Origin: Blastomussa wellsi
Taxonomy: Eukaryota > Cnidaria > Anthozoa > Scleractinia > Plerogyridae
NCBI GenBank assembly: GCA_947652115.1
Contig: OX393571.1
Span: 17,072,310 to 17,136,309 of the forward strand
Reading direction: 5' to 3'
Length of the DNA: 64,000 nt
Both the position numbers and the translations under genes were made by a program. The notes below the pieces were generated by a model that was given only the letters and a program-made list of their open reading frames with translations, searched no databases and was not told the origin of the DNA. Position 1 is the stretch's first letter. Every line of letters starts with the position of its first letter. Below, in pieces: positions 33,025 to 45,431 of the stretch.

Positions 33025-36000
33025 CTAAAGTGGAATAGCACTGTCACCATCCAATTGTCCTTCCTCTTCACTTTGAGTTACTGCATTTCCATGTGTAACA
33101 TCCGTTTCATCATGGGGGTGGCACTTAGGGCAGTGAGGGAAAGAAAACAGCCTCAGGGAGCGGAATGTCTGGAAACAAGATTGCGATAAGCATGTAAGGT
33201 CTAACAACAGATTATACAGGTTGTAAAGAAACACAATTTGGCCAGCCAATAAGAACAACCAAAACTGTTGAGGGATATAGAAAAGCCATTTTTCGTTAAC
33301 TTTCATTGCAAGGGTACAGGCTGGGTTAACCTTCTGCCAATTTGTATCAATAGGAGTAGTAATACAAACATTATAAACACAGTACTAACTATAAGTGTGT
33401 CTGAGGGGGAACTCTATGATATATTATGAAAGGGAGGGGATCCATGGACATGGGAAAATTTGAACTAAACCAGGAGGTAATGGACTCCTGACTAAACCCC
33501 TAATTATCCATTTTCTAAATGAGCAGAGGACTGGATACAAATGCCTAAAATTGATTGGGTTCGATTGGGTTGAAAAGTGAATCCTACCACAAACAAGAGC
33601 ATCCAGGCCTAAGTCAGATTTTGAATTTTAGCATGATTGGAGTGAAGGGAAGTCATTGGTGGAGCTTAGTATAGATATGCCTTATCGAGGGACACCTGTC
33701 CCTCCAATCCATACAAAGCTCTCTTAAATATAAGATTTTCAAAAGTGTACTACGTCTGCGCGTTTCAATTGGTTTTAAATATTCATTCCCAGTGCCCTGC
33801 TCATTTAGAAAATGGCTAATAGGCTAAAGGAGATTGATCAAGCTTTAAGACTGATTGGTCTACTCTGGTGTTTTTATCTCTCCATGAAAAAATGGTAAAG
33901 CTGCGTGCCTAGTGGCCCATACTGCTGGAGCTTATCCCAGTTTCAGTAGCATTAAGCAGCTAGGAATATTTCTACTCCTCCCTGCTAGTCCATCGCAGGG
34001 TTACCCCCCAGCATTAAGTCGCCGGTACCCATTTATACATTTGGGTGGAGAGAGGCACTGTGAGGGTAAAGTATCTTGCAATACCATCTCTCCATGTGCA
34101 GCCATAACACAGACCTCGATAGCTAAAAATATCATTTTTTGTGCTGTCAAGTCCTGAAGATCGTCATCACTTCATGTCATTTCACACCCAGGCTCATAAG
34201 ACTAAAATCCTCAATATACAATATACACCCCTACTAGCCTCCCTCCCTTTTATATGGGATTCCCCCTGGAAAGGTGCGCACAAACTTACAATGAAGAAAG
34301 CCACAATAGTACCAAGGAACATCCCGACCAACACATCTCCCCAGTGATGCCAGTAATCAAATATCCGAGACAATGCACAGAGTAGCCCCAGTGACAGGAA
34401 AGCCACTTGAAAAAATGGCTTTACTAAGTTGCTTCGTTTAGTTGGCATTGCAGATTCTACATATAGCTGAAAATAAAACAAAACAAAACAAATTGCAGAA
34501 ACATTGCATAATTTATTTTATTACTTACATTAATTTTATGTCACCCTTTCAGTAGGGGAATTCCATGCAATGCTTCAAAATCAATTAAGGCCTGTATTAG
34601 AGCTACAGTTAAAATGCATTCTCTCTTATTTCAATTCACCAATAAGTGGCCAGGGCTTGGTTATTCAGAAAATAAATTACAGAAAATAGAAGTCTTTGAA
34701 GAGGATACATATGATAAGCAGCTTTGACCTAATTAAGATACTCGCAAATTAGTTATGATCTTTAGATGTTCAAAGTGTTTGCAAGCTTCTACAGAGTGGA
34801 TACAAGCCAGGGTTGTCAGTAGGTTTTTGAGTAGCAGGTTCCATCCAAAAAGTAGGCGGCTATTTCCATTTTATTTCTCCAATATCATGCTTAGAACTGA
34901 CCTACTAACGTTCGGAGTAGCCGGCGCAGTATTCGGAATAACCAGTGAAATGCGCCAGTTGCCGGCTTATTTTGACAACCATGCAAGCAAATCTGCATTC
35001 AATTGAAGTTCAGCGCAAGTGGGGTTGCCTTCTAGTTGTTGTTTGTTTATGAACCAATCAGTATTAGTGCCAGGCTGCAGGGGGGAGGCAGGGCAATTAG
35101 GCTTGGTATTTGAACTGAACTGGGATTTTCTGTCCAAATGCTCCACTGAATAGGGCATTTGTGGACGGTCAAAAGACAAATCAATTACCGGTAACTATTG
35201 GGTGCATAACATGATGACATGTTTAAATTTGAATACTTACTGCTAGAAAGACCATGGAATAAGCTGAAAATGAGGCATGGGCTGAAGGAAAAGAGTATCT
35301 GAAATGTAAGCAAATTATAATCACATTATAAAAACTGAGTAAAAAATCAAAATTGTTGGGCAACTCTCTAGCAATTTTCCAGATAGAAGGGATAGGCACG
35401 TTGGCCTTATAACAGACTCTGGATCTTACAGCCAGGGTTCAAGCAATGGTGGCAGTAATTGCAATGTATTCTTAGGAACATTAGGGAACATACTTTACTC
35501 TAACAGTATGCTCTTTGTCCAACATGAGTATAAATGGCCTGGGAGAGGGCAATACTCCCTGTAGTGACTACATTGGGAGGTCCCATCCGCAAGTGGTACC
35601 CAGTTTCCAGGTTACAGGTATTTAAAGGAAAGGGATTTCACAAGCTGGAGAAAAGGGGTAGCAAAAATTTCAGCTAGATATTTGAAAGAGCTCTTTAAAA
35701 TATCTGAAACAGATCTGCCCAACAATCAGTTCTACTTTGGTATTTTAAAAGATTATTAAAGTGTTAAAATTTTAAGAGATGTAGACCCCTTCTGTAAGTA
35801 CCGGTATGTGAAAAGGGTACCATTTTCTACCAAAGCTATAATATCAAAATCACTGATCATTTCACCTGTACCTCAGCCAATGCCATCTACTGCATAACTT
35901 GCACTCTTTGCAAAAAGTTATACATCGGCGAAACAGGGAGATGACTAGGCGACCGATTCCGAGAACACCTTTGTGACGTAGAGAAATATGACAAAAATGC

Positions 36001-36381
36001 ATCGAAACCGGTCGCGAGACACTTCAATCTCCCAAATCATTCTAAGCAACATATGGCAGTCTGCGGCCTTTCCCTTCACCAAGGAAACACGGAAAGTCAT
36101 AAAACTCTGGAACAAAAATTTATTTTTCAAATCGGCACTCTTAATCCTCACGGTATCAACAAACGCTTTTTATTCAACTAATTTATTCCATTGTTTTCAC
36201 GTTACCAGGCACCAGCCAATAGTGAAGCTCCATCTTTCTGTATATAAAAAACACATGACCCACAATTCCTTGATTCGCTCCGATGAAGGGCTAACGCTTG
36301 AAACGTCAGCTCTTGAATCTCTTTACGGTGACCAATTGACGTTATCAACCCAGTTGATAAAACCAAATTATATTGTTATAC

Positions 36382-36426
<45 letters not shown>

Positions 36427-36928
36427 CTATAATATTATGAAAGGGTTACATTTTCTGTCAAAATGGTTTTGGAAATGGTAAGGATTTGCACCTCAGGGCA
36501 AAGCCTCACTGCATAAAAAAATTAAATGTAAATGATAATATGTCACTGACCTTGCCTCTAAAACATCTTCAGGATTTCCAGTACAGATATCCTGTGTTAT
36601 ATAGCCTTGACTACAGTTCAGTAGTGTTGTATTAGGATTGCAGATTGTGATGAAATATGGCCGCAGCCTTCCGACTGCTGCTTTACCCATGTCAGTAAAA
36701 AGGTTTGTTATCAGTGCACCAAAGCAAAACATGAAAACAAGGAAAATAGTTCTGAAAAATAAACAGTGCACAGCTACATGTAAGATCTCCTTTCAAAACG
36801 GATTTGTTCTAAATAAAACGATATTGTATTACTATTTGTTTTACACATTTTAAGTAACTTTGGCTCTAATTTTTTACTTTTAAAATATTTTTATTGACCA
36901 TAATTCTCCCAATGTTGGGCAACATCAC

Positions 36929-36979
<51 letters not shown>

Positions 36980-39603
36980 AATACTTGATTCTAATTGGCT
37001 GAGAGCAGTGCAGTTCAAGCATAATACCAGTGCAAAAAGTGTAACACCAGTGCAAATTACTCATCAAAATTCTGGATTATGGTTGCAAATGTTTTAAACG
37101 AACTGCTTTCAGTTTGTAGCATTATTAGCTGATATTCATCAGCCAATCTGTAAACAAAGTGTCCAATTTGCATCAAATGCTTGCTTCCTGTCTGCAACAC
37201 TGTAAGATCTTCCGGTAGTTCCTCCAAGTGAATTTTTTCATGTTTATATTAACAAGTAATCATACGGTTTTTCTCGTTCAATTTGGAATTAATTTCCACT
37301 TTTTCAAAAAGCTGAAATTGCACTCGCTGAAGCGGCTTGTGCAATTTTAGCCTTTTGAAAAATGCACTTGTGCAAATTAATTCCAAATTGAACTCGAAAC
37401 TGTATGATTACCTATACTAATAATAATGATAATAATAACAATAACAATAACAATAACAAAACCAATAATAATAATAATAATAGTAATAATAATAATAATA
37501 ATAAAATTTATATGACCAGTGGCTAGCCTGGGAACACAGAGAGATTGGACTGCGTTCATTGCAGCATAACCTTTTTAAAACATGTTAGTCTGTTACCTTC
37601 TCTGCCATGGCGAAGGATTCCATGTTAATGGTCCACATTTGATACTAATTTTGCTAAGTTTAATTTCAGTTTTCCTTTTATTGGATCCAGAGTTCATTGC
37701 TTCACACGCGATGATCTAATAATTACACAAGCAAGACTTTTTTTAAAAAACAATAAATGTCATTTTATACACGCTGAACAAACAATGACATGAAATTATA
37801 AAATAAATATAATAAGGAAAGAAAAGGGAAGATTTAACCAAAGGAACACAAACAAGATATAAAATAAATGAAATGAAAGAATTAATTAAATAATTCACAC
37901 AGCTCAACCTCGAGGAAAGAAATTTACTGGAAAGCATCTAGGTGTGACTGGTAATAAAACAGCAAATTTGTGTCTGGTTTCAATTATTAGCAGCAGTGAT
38001 AAAAGCAGTTCTGTACAACATGCCCATGCATGCTCTCTAATGACTCTAACTTTAAGAAAAACGACAAGACGTTTGATTTTTAAAAACGTTTTGACAGAAA
38101 CTTCTCATCTTCAGTTATAAATATCACATTACAAAGTTGAATTTATAACGAAGTGCAAGAATGCTAATGTGAAGAAACTGTGAACGAATACCTCATGTAG
38201 GCCCTTTTTCTTTTGTCACCCAAAAAAGCGCTCATGTATTAATCTAGACATAAAATTAGATTTTCATCCTTTAAGATCAGAAATCTGTTTAGCGTGAAAG
38301 ACCCCATCCTGTGTGGGCTCTGTTTCATGCGTGGTAAATAAATTTTTGTGTGTGGTATATTTAAGCAATAGACCACACTTTCTATGGGTTTATAGGGGTA
38401 ATAACCCACGCGGGATGTTTGGGAGAAAAGTTTGTAAATCACGAGCCGCAGGAGAGTGATTTACAAATTTTTTGAGTGGGTTATTACCCCTATAAACCCA
38501 TAGAAAGTGTGGTCTATTGCTTTTATATAATAATTCAGAAAACGCGCAATTTTTCTTTGGGTTTACCAGCATAATAAACCATAAGCTGATTGACCAATCA
38601 GAGCGCGTGCATTGATTTTGCTATTATATAAAAATTTTTGCACCCAGTTGCAAGCAATCTGTGAATAAAAATAATTATAAAATTAAATGTCAGCCTAACT
38701 TTTTTCAAAGTCTATCTCATCTAAACCATATTTATGAAAGTGAAGTGTATAAAACTTAGAAATGTTCCATGTTTGGGTGGTAACTTTGCAATTTGAAGTT
38801 TTGAGTGGATAAATAAACATAATTACCTAAAATTATCTGTGCTGTGTTTCAAATTAGTCAACTTTCAAAGGGTTGGTTAAAGGGTTTATTGAAGGGAAAA
38901 TTTAGGAGAGAGGGTGGTAGAGCTGTGAAGTAGCACAACAAAAGAACCCCAGAACTTGTATTGTTCAATTAAAAAATCATTGTCTACTTTAACAAAGAAC
39001 ACACGATGTCCAATTAACGGAAAAGAGTGATAAACATTTCTGCTACTATAAATAAAACACGGATCGATCGTTCCCAAAGGTTCCCTGTACAAAGTTAATA
39101 AAGCTTACAAGTCTAAAAGCAAAACTAACTGTATAAAGAATTAGTTGGTTTGTACGTAAACTATATATATATACACACACGATGGCATTAATGCCAATAA
39201 ATCGTAGTGATTTTTCTTTACCGGAAAACAAATCCTAAATACACTTAGCTAACAAAAAAATACTTTTGTTTGTAACGGGATTTAAACGCCTATTTGTCGA
39301 GTATCCTGTTTCGTGGGTTGAGTAAACCCACTCCACTACGCAAATAAAAAAAGAAATTGAACAGAGATCTAGTTAAACAAACTTTCTTACCACGGCAATC
39401 GACACAAAGAACCCGACAACAAGTGTCAACCAAGTTGAAACAGTTTCTTTCTGGAATGGTTTCTGCAAGCTTGTATCGTCACAGAAAAATCCTCTGTGAG
39501 ATGGTTTTATGGGGATGACATGGAATAACATGTCCGCAATCCCCAGAAGGACAAGACAAACAATATCCATGATCAAATGCCATCGGATTTTACGATTTGC
39601 CAT
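33025..39603 (-). CDS. Phospholipid phosphatase (PLPP/LPP) paralog C, five of six exons found
   Basis: Exons found (minus): 39603-39391 (start MANRKIRWHLIMD), 36751-36551, 35298-35241, 34466-34290, 33168-33025. An acceptor 18 bp upstream of the ATG suggests a 5' untranslated exon. Exon 1 ends in phase 0 but the next found exon starts in phase 2. A short exon equal to exon 2 of PLPP-B (104 nt there) must lie between 39390 and 36752; I did not find it. Motifs: HRGFFCDDTSLQKPF after helix 1, C1 KAAVGRLRP, C2 YSFPSAHASFS (usual Gly is Ala) and C3 SRIFDYWHHWGD with Arg, His and Asp intact. NTT and NCS glycosylation sites lie in the C1-C2 loop. The last exon ends in an acidic tail. This is the most canonical of the three paralogs and is probably active. 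Confidence 0.82.
33898..34100 (-). mobile_element. tRNA-derived SINE fragment (copy 3)
   Basis: Reverse complement of the SINE body at 19147: AGCTTATCCCAGTTTC, CTAGTCCATCGCAGGGTTAC and TGGAGAGAGGCACTGTGAGG match. The head is missing. It lies in the last PLPP-C intron. Confidence 0.7.
35845..36426 (+). mobile_element. Penelope-like element, 3' part with GIY-YIG endonuclease remnant
   Basis: Frame: ITDHFTCTSANAIYCITCTL, CKKLYIGETGR, a TGA, LGDRFREHLCDVEKYDKN, then SKPVARHFNLPNHS. This is the GIY-YIG endonuclease of Penelope-like elements (C-x-x-C, then Y-I-G-x-T, R-x-x-x-H). The TGA replaces an expected Arg codon, a likely CpG decay. The 3' end (36260-36426) matches the fragments at 7255 and 17668. 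CTATAATAT flanks both sides (35836-35844 and 36427-36435), a 9-bp target duplication. Reverse transcriptase is lost through 5' truncation. It is in a PLPP-C intron, in antisense orientation. Confidence 0.85.
36926..36976. repeat. (AAT)n microsatellite
   Basis: About 16 AAT units ending AATAACAAAAATAC. Confidence 0.9.
37417..37505. repeat. (AAT/AAC)n microsatellite
   Basis: Mixed AAT, AAC and GAT triplets ending AATAATAAAATTTATATGACC. Confidence 0.88.
38365..38636. mobile_element. Palindromic MITE, uninterrupted copy
   Basis: The arms CAATAGACCACACTTTC and its inverse enclose GGGTTATTACCCCTATA in both orientations (38365-38520). They are followed by the one-sided extension TATATAATAATTCAG and GACCAATCAGAGCGCG. 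This is the empty-site relative of the element at 7098-7795. Confidence 0.85.
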
Positions 39604-39849
39604 TTCAACTGGCGCGATGTTCTGCAACAAAAATAAGAAGTGAAAATGTAACGAAAATGGACGAATTTGTATCCTGACGTACAAACGATTGTATCGCGAT
39701 CTTTCTGTTTCTGCAGGACTTTAAACGACGTTTCTAATTTATCCAGACAAACATGAATATGCAAATGTAGGACAATATTTGGATATTTCTTATTTAAATG
39801 CAAATACACAGAACACACTAACCGATCAATTGCCGCCATTTTTCGTTTT

Positions 39850-40935
39850 TAGATACTAGTTCTCAGGCTCCTCGCGACTAATAGTCCAGAAGTGTGCAAT
39901 GAGTTGTACCCATTCCACCTGTTTTTCATGAAACATGCTCCATCCAAGAACCAAGAGCTCCACAAATTCATACACGAAAAGTCCGTTTTAATGTGCTCTA
40001 AACGCCAGTGAAATATTTTAATTGCCTTTCAGCTTTATACTGTTACAATGATTTTAAAATAACAATAGTCATTTAGCACCATGGCACTTAAACCAATAGT
40101 TAGAATACTCAATAGTATAAAGCATAATTGTTATGCAATGTTAAGCCCAGGGAGGGGGGTCGGGTGGGGGGGGGGGCAGGACGGGCATAGGCTGGGGATT
40201 TGACAGTAGTTATTGTCCTGTAGTGGGGACTTTTGACCGTTTTAGTGTACGTTCTAGTAATATTTTATTGACTTTTACAGTGCTCGAAATTAGCGGTTGC
40301 CTGGTTGCCCGAGACAACTTAAACTTTGTTCGGTCAACCAGTTTTTAGGAAAAATAATGGGCTGGTTGCCCGAGATTGTCCAGCATTTGTCATCAGGACA
40401 ATCTGGATTTTTTTCTAATATTTTTTTCAAGCACTGCTTTTAGTGGCTCTTGACCATTGGAACAGAAAATCTAAGTACAGTTCAAATGCACTGCCTATGC
40501 CCCCCTTCCCCGCTTCCGGCTTAAAATTGATAGGTGGTTAATGACATAATTTCCCAAATAAGTATGCATAAATTTTAATTTTATGTAAAATGAATGAATG
40601 TAGTACAATAACCATTCTACTCCAGACATATTCCAGACTAAGGCACACACAACATAGCAACAACAACAACAACAAAAACAGCATTTTAATCTTTATGCTG
40701 TTAAACATTGTGTGCAGAGCACACTACTTAACTTCCCTAGCAAGCAGGCAGATTATTTTAGCCTTTATACATGAAGCTGCAGGAGGGGAAGCCTTGGGAC
40801 TGGCTGGGCATTTGAGCTTAGCTGAGATTTCCCATCCATCCAAATACACCACCCAAGGGCATTTGTCATGTTCAAGAGACACTAAACAGTTTGCCTGAAA
40901 TAGGAGAATTGCCTAGGTACTAGGCTGTCCTGGGA
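39850..40935. other. Intergenic, G-rich tract, 3' UTR of glycosyltransferase 1
   Basis: A G-rich run near 40150-40195 (GGGAGGGGGGTCGGG and a long G run) could form a quadruplex. The rest is AT-rich without genes. The right end should hold the 3' UTR of the gene ending at 40942. Confidence 0.45.
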
Positions 40936-40941
40936 CACCAC

Positions 40942-42456
40942 TTAGCTAGTCAAGTCTGAATGAAAATTGTAACCAAACAAACTCTGTTCTATTGTTGTGT
41001 GATTGTAGTTATTTATCTTGTATTCTTTGTGGCAAATCCTTGTGACTGTATAGAATTCCTGCTTCTTGGCCATTGATTTCCTCTCAAGAAACACATCAAC
41101 AATCCACTCTTGGAATGTTCCAGATCCAATGGTCATTAGGTGTGACCCCCCTATAAGAACATTAATTTCTGTTAGCGCAACAACACCACTGTCCCTTAGT
41201 AATGGATCATTCTGGCTTGGTTTGTATGTTGTGGGTTTCATTGTTTTAGATAAAAACCCCTGGATTTGTTTTATTTGGTTGGTCAATGTAATGTTTTGTG
41301 ATGTGAACGAGTGCAATGTGTCTGAGCCAAATTGAGTAAAATCTGAAGAAAGGAAGACTTTCTTGATCTTGTACTTTTGCTTGAGCTTTGCAACATTTTC
41401 CACCAGAGCTTTGAGACACTGTGTCAGTCTTTCAACACTGTACCACTGAATTTGTCTTTCAGAGCGAATGTGGATGGAAATGTACTCCTGGCCAATGGAA
41501 TCTACAATCCTTTTAGCTTGATCTAGAACAAGTTTACTTGACCTTAACATATGTACCAGTTTTTGACTGTCAATGTCAACATCAGGTTTGAAATGACTTC
41601 TGTCCTTGCCAAGTCCTCGCCAATGAATAATGGCAACACATTTGTCTTGTTTAAGGATTTTGGTTTGAAATAACTGAAGATTCTTTATTTTCTTGGCATC
41701 AATGCAAAATTGTCTCCCTGCTTTAAGGTTACCGATTCTCTTAGAAAAATCAAGACCCTGGTCAATAAAATTGCATTTGCACCAGCCATGATCTTTAATG
41801 GCTTCTGCAACCGTTTGATATGCAGCTGTTGATAGTTTATACCACTGTTTCATTTCAACCTGTGCATAATCATACATGAAGTGTAACAACGTAATGTTTA
41901 CCACACTTGATTGACATTCATGTTTAAAAGTTCGCAGTTTTACCATTTGTGCATAGTGAAATTTCTTGAGCAAATTGTTCATATACTTAACATCAAAGTA
42001 AATTGACAGCGGACGGAATCTTTGGCTTTCATTCCTCAGTTGTCCTGACCAGCCGTAAGGTAAACCACACATTCTAGAATCCCTAACAAAAGGTTCCACG
42101 ATGACACGACCAATTTGTTTAGCTACAGCAGCAAGTTGAAGAAAGTTTTCTGTTGTCTTTGACAGTTGTTCATAATGATGCAAAACAAAGAGAAACTTAA
42201 GGCTAGTTTTTGCCACAGGTGTGAAATTTCTGTTTAAAATGCTGGCATTTGCATCAGGTGCTTGTATTGAAGTGATGTTTGGCACTGTGAATGTTGAGTG
42301 GTTGTTATTGTTGATACTGTGGATAATTTTCAGAGGTAGTAATCCTGTAAGGAAAACATGGTACAGGAGGAAAATGCTAAAAACTGTGCAGAGCTTGATG
42401 CCAAGCCAAATATTGCATTGTGATGCCAGTGACTTCCCCTTTCTAATTAGCCACAT
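40942..42456 (-). CDS. O-fucosyltransferase-like glycosyltransferase, paralog 1
   Basis: 504 residues in one coding exon. The acceptor CATGTAG lies 3 bases before the ATG. A donor (GTAAGT, 42855-42860) about 400 bp upstream indicates a 5' untranslated exon. Topology is type II: a short basic cytoplasmic tail, then a signal-anchor helix (GIKLCTVFSIFLLYHVFLTG) and a stem with several N-x-S/T sites. The lumenal domain has FLFVLHHYEQLSKTTENFLQ and LAAVAKQIGRVIVEPFVRD, like the O-FucT donor-site region. Later come YISIHIRSERQ (H-x-R), FLSSDFTQFGSDT and DSGVVALTEINVLIGGSHLM. This order fits the GT-B O-fucosyltransferase superfamily. The acceptor and exact sugar are unknown, and an unrelated transferase cannot be excluded. 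Confidence 0.65.
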   Translation of the reverse strand: MWLIRKGKSLASQCNIWLGIKLCTVFSIFLLYHVFLTGLLPLKIIHSINNNNHSTFTVPNITSIQAPDANASILNRNFTPVAKTSLKFLFVLHHYEQLSKTTENFLQLAAVAKQIGRVIVEPFVRDSRMCGLPYGWSGQLRNESQRFRPLSIYFDVKYMNNLLKKFHYAQMVKLRTFKHECQSSVVNITLLHFMYDYAQVEMKQWYKLSTAAYQTVAEAIKDHGWCKCNFIDQGLDFSKRIGNLKAGRQFCIDAKKIKNLQLFQTKILKQDKCVAIIHWRGLGKDRSHFKPDVDIDSQKLVHMLRSSKLVLDQAKRIVDSIGQEYISIHIRSERQIQWYSVERLTQCLKALVENVAKLKQKYKIKKVFLSSDFTQFGSDTLHSFTSQNITLTNQIKQIQGFLSKTMKPTTYKPSQNDPLLRDSGVVALTEINVLIGGSHLMTIGSGTFQEWIVDVFLERKSMAKKQEFYTVTRICHKEYKINNYNHTTIEQSLFGYNFHSDLTS

Positions 42457-42861
42457 AACCTACATGAGAGAAAAATTATATAGTAAATGTTAATGGCGAT
42501 ATATTTAATAAATTTTGTAAGCTATCTTCCTCTCGACATGTGGAGGGGGACACTTATTTTCACCAAGGTAAATGGTTCCTATTTTGATCTGAACTGATCT
42601 TGCCAGTTATCTTAGATAAGAATTAAATAACGAAACTACAACAAAAAAAAAACATATGGACTGAGATATTAGTTAGAAACGTGAAAGATATATTAATTTT
42701 AAGTCGATTCGCGCTCGAGCTAGCTTATAAGATTTTCTAGTAATGTGAGCTTACAAATTATACGAAGTGTAAAAATCTTTTATTGCATACCGTATTGCAG
42801 TGTATAAGGACAATATGCCCTGAATATGTGGTTGAAGTTGAGAAAACAATATTTACTTACG

Positions 42862-45430
42862 TATTTGTAAGGAACTGTTACCCTTGAAGTGACTGAGGTT
42901 ATTACAGCTAAACGAGATGAACAAGCGATTATTTTTTTTCACTCGGATGATGTGAAGAGTGCGTTTCTGCGATTTTTTTTCAAAGTTGACGCCAGAATGG
43001 CGTGAGCCAATGACGTGTTGTGAGGTAGTCACGTGATCGATCCTGCATCTCTCATTCATGATCAATGAGCTGCAAAGCGAATTTTTACTTACTAAAAATT
43101 TGTAGAATTTTAAACAATTTCTTGGTTATAGCACTGGGACAGTTCCGTATCACAGCATAAGGAGAAAGGTATGGCCAACACGAAGTTTATGTTATGAACA
43201 GCGGTGATTTTCCACCGTATTAGTTTTAGGCGAAAGTAGCTACCTTTTGTACAGCAGGTCGACTTCTTCGTCCCCTGAAAAGCATTTGTTTTACTGCACA
43301 GAAACCCTGAGCCACGATGAATTATGGTAACTTACTGACCCTAAATTACCTAATTTAATGTGCTTTTTCTTTTTAATACAAAGCTATGAGACAGTCAAGT
43401 AGCATTTGTGCTTATGGGTACTCGTGATAGCATATTCGTTCTTTAAGTATTAAGCTTAATAGATTCTTAAGCTACTTTTTAGTGACTTTGATTCCCATAT
43501 GGAACTGTAACATAATTAATGAGCACCCTTAAAGTATTTGACAAGAACAAGTGCTGTTTTACAGCCAAAAGTGTACTATAAAGTGTATAAAAATTTATTA
43601 TAAAATTTGAGTGTACTTTGAAATACTTTTAGTCACTTTACAGTCGTCACATTTTATTTCCTTAGCTGTTCAAAGAAAAAAGAAGATACTCAAGAAAGAG
43701 TAAACAGGCCACTTTCACTATATTAAAATTCAGCTTGGTAGCAAGGCCGAGAGGACACAAACAAAGAAAATAAAAAACACATTTTTCTTTTGTGTCTTCT
43801 AGGCCTTGCTATCAAGCTGAATTTTAATATAGCAAAAGTGGGCTGTTTATCCTTTCTTGTTTTGAGTATTTCGCTACTTTGAAAAGCAATTTCTGTAAAC
43901 TCTGAAAGTATTGTCTTGGTGACGTGATACTTAGTTGGGAGTGCGCATTGTTCTGCTTGATGCCCTTTCCCTGTCTTGGACCAAATTTATGGATTTTCCC
44001 TACCCTAATTTAGACTTGACTTGACTCAAAATTAAATACCCTATTTCAATGAAAACAATTCTAGAACAAACCTGTCCTGGAAATGCTTCAGGTTGAGTTG
44101 ACTTTTAAAAAGAATTTCAAATTCAGAGTCATAATTTTGCTTGTTGGCCATCCAAAAACACTTCAGTAAAGGCTTATGTTATTAAATAAATTACCTTATA
44201 TTATACACAGTCTTATATAATTACATCTGCCTCAAGTCATGTTCTGATCATTTATACTTTGAAATAAATATGAATTCCTGTCACTGTCAAATATCAGAAC
44301 TTCCTTTGTATGCAGCTATTAAAAAAGAAAACATTGCTTCATTTCTACTGAATATTCAAGCAATTAAAAAGGCAAAAATAAAATTACCAAAAAATTGAAT
44401 TGTTTGAATAGTTCCTTGAATACAATGCACGTAAGATGTCCATATTATAATCAAACAAAGATTTTGTGTTAAAAAATAACACACATTTTAAGCATTTTTA
44501 CTTCCCAAAAATGCTTAAGAAGTTAATCACAAAGTCACTTGATGGTTTTTTGAAAAGTTTTCAGAATATTTGAATTCCCCTGCTACATGTATGAGTAGCT
44601 TTTTAGTGATAATTAATTTTATTTATTATTGCTTTAACTTTGAGCAGAATATGTCTAATTCCTTACAACAGTACAGGTGCTAAATTAAATTAAATGAGAA
44701 CTAACAAAATATAAGGTATAAAAATAAGTAACAGAAATAGTTACCTATCCATGTTATTAGTGTTGAGAGTTTGGATCAGAGTTTCCAAAACATTGAGAAA
44801 TTTAAAAAGCATGTACAAGAATTTAAAAACAGTGACAAACTGCTTTTAATTGATGACTGATAACTCAAAGCTGTAAAATGACTACCTTTGTTAGGGGGTG
44901 GGGAGGGGGCAGGGAGCAGGGGGTACAAACTCTACCATTATTTTACACTCAGCTTGTTAGTGGTTCCTGTCGTTTGTACTGTTTCTATTGCAAAATATTA
45001 CTCCATGTTGCAAAATTTTTCTCAATCTGCCCTGGTTCCAGCCACTGTTACAGTCCTGGTTCCTGTCTTCCATTCTCCCACATTACTCATACTGTCCTAT
45101 AATTTTCTGTATCCATTTAGTTGTTCAAACATAATGGCAGTCCATGTACTGAACATATCACTGAGCTGAACTTGCCTCTTAAGGCTTTCAGGCAAAAGGA
45201 TGTGACAAACAGGCGTAATGTGCACTTGTTTGGGCAATGGAATGAGGTAAAGTTCTTCACTTGTTTCTTGCATAATATTTGAAAGTAAGGTGGAAGAGAG
45301 TGTCTTCCCTCACGGTGATTCCTTGCATTACCCCCTTTCTCATCCAGCTACCCCTCCCCTCTGCAATGTCAGCCTTGACAAGGAACTGAAATAAATTATA
45401 TTGTTACTAAATTTATGACAGTAATAATTA
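42862..45430. other. Intergenic between the two glycosyltransferases
   Basis: Includes the 5' untranslated exon and promoter of paralog 1 (just right of 42861), a hairpin MITE (43685-43870) and a G-rich run near 44890-44930. No coding gene is recognised. The frame at 44878-45169 has no motif. Confidence 0.5.
43685..43870. mobile_element. Hairpin MITE with arms of about 80 bp
   Basis: The left arm (ATACTCAAGAAAGAGTAAAC through TATTAAAATTCAGCTTGGTA to GACACAAA) is mirrored by the right arm (TTTGTGTCTTCTAGGCC through AAGCTGAATTTTAATATAGC). A 25-bp A-rich loop separates them. The arms differ at under ten positions by eye. Confidence 0.85.
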
Positions 45431-45431
45431 T

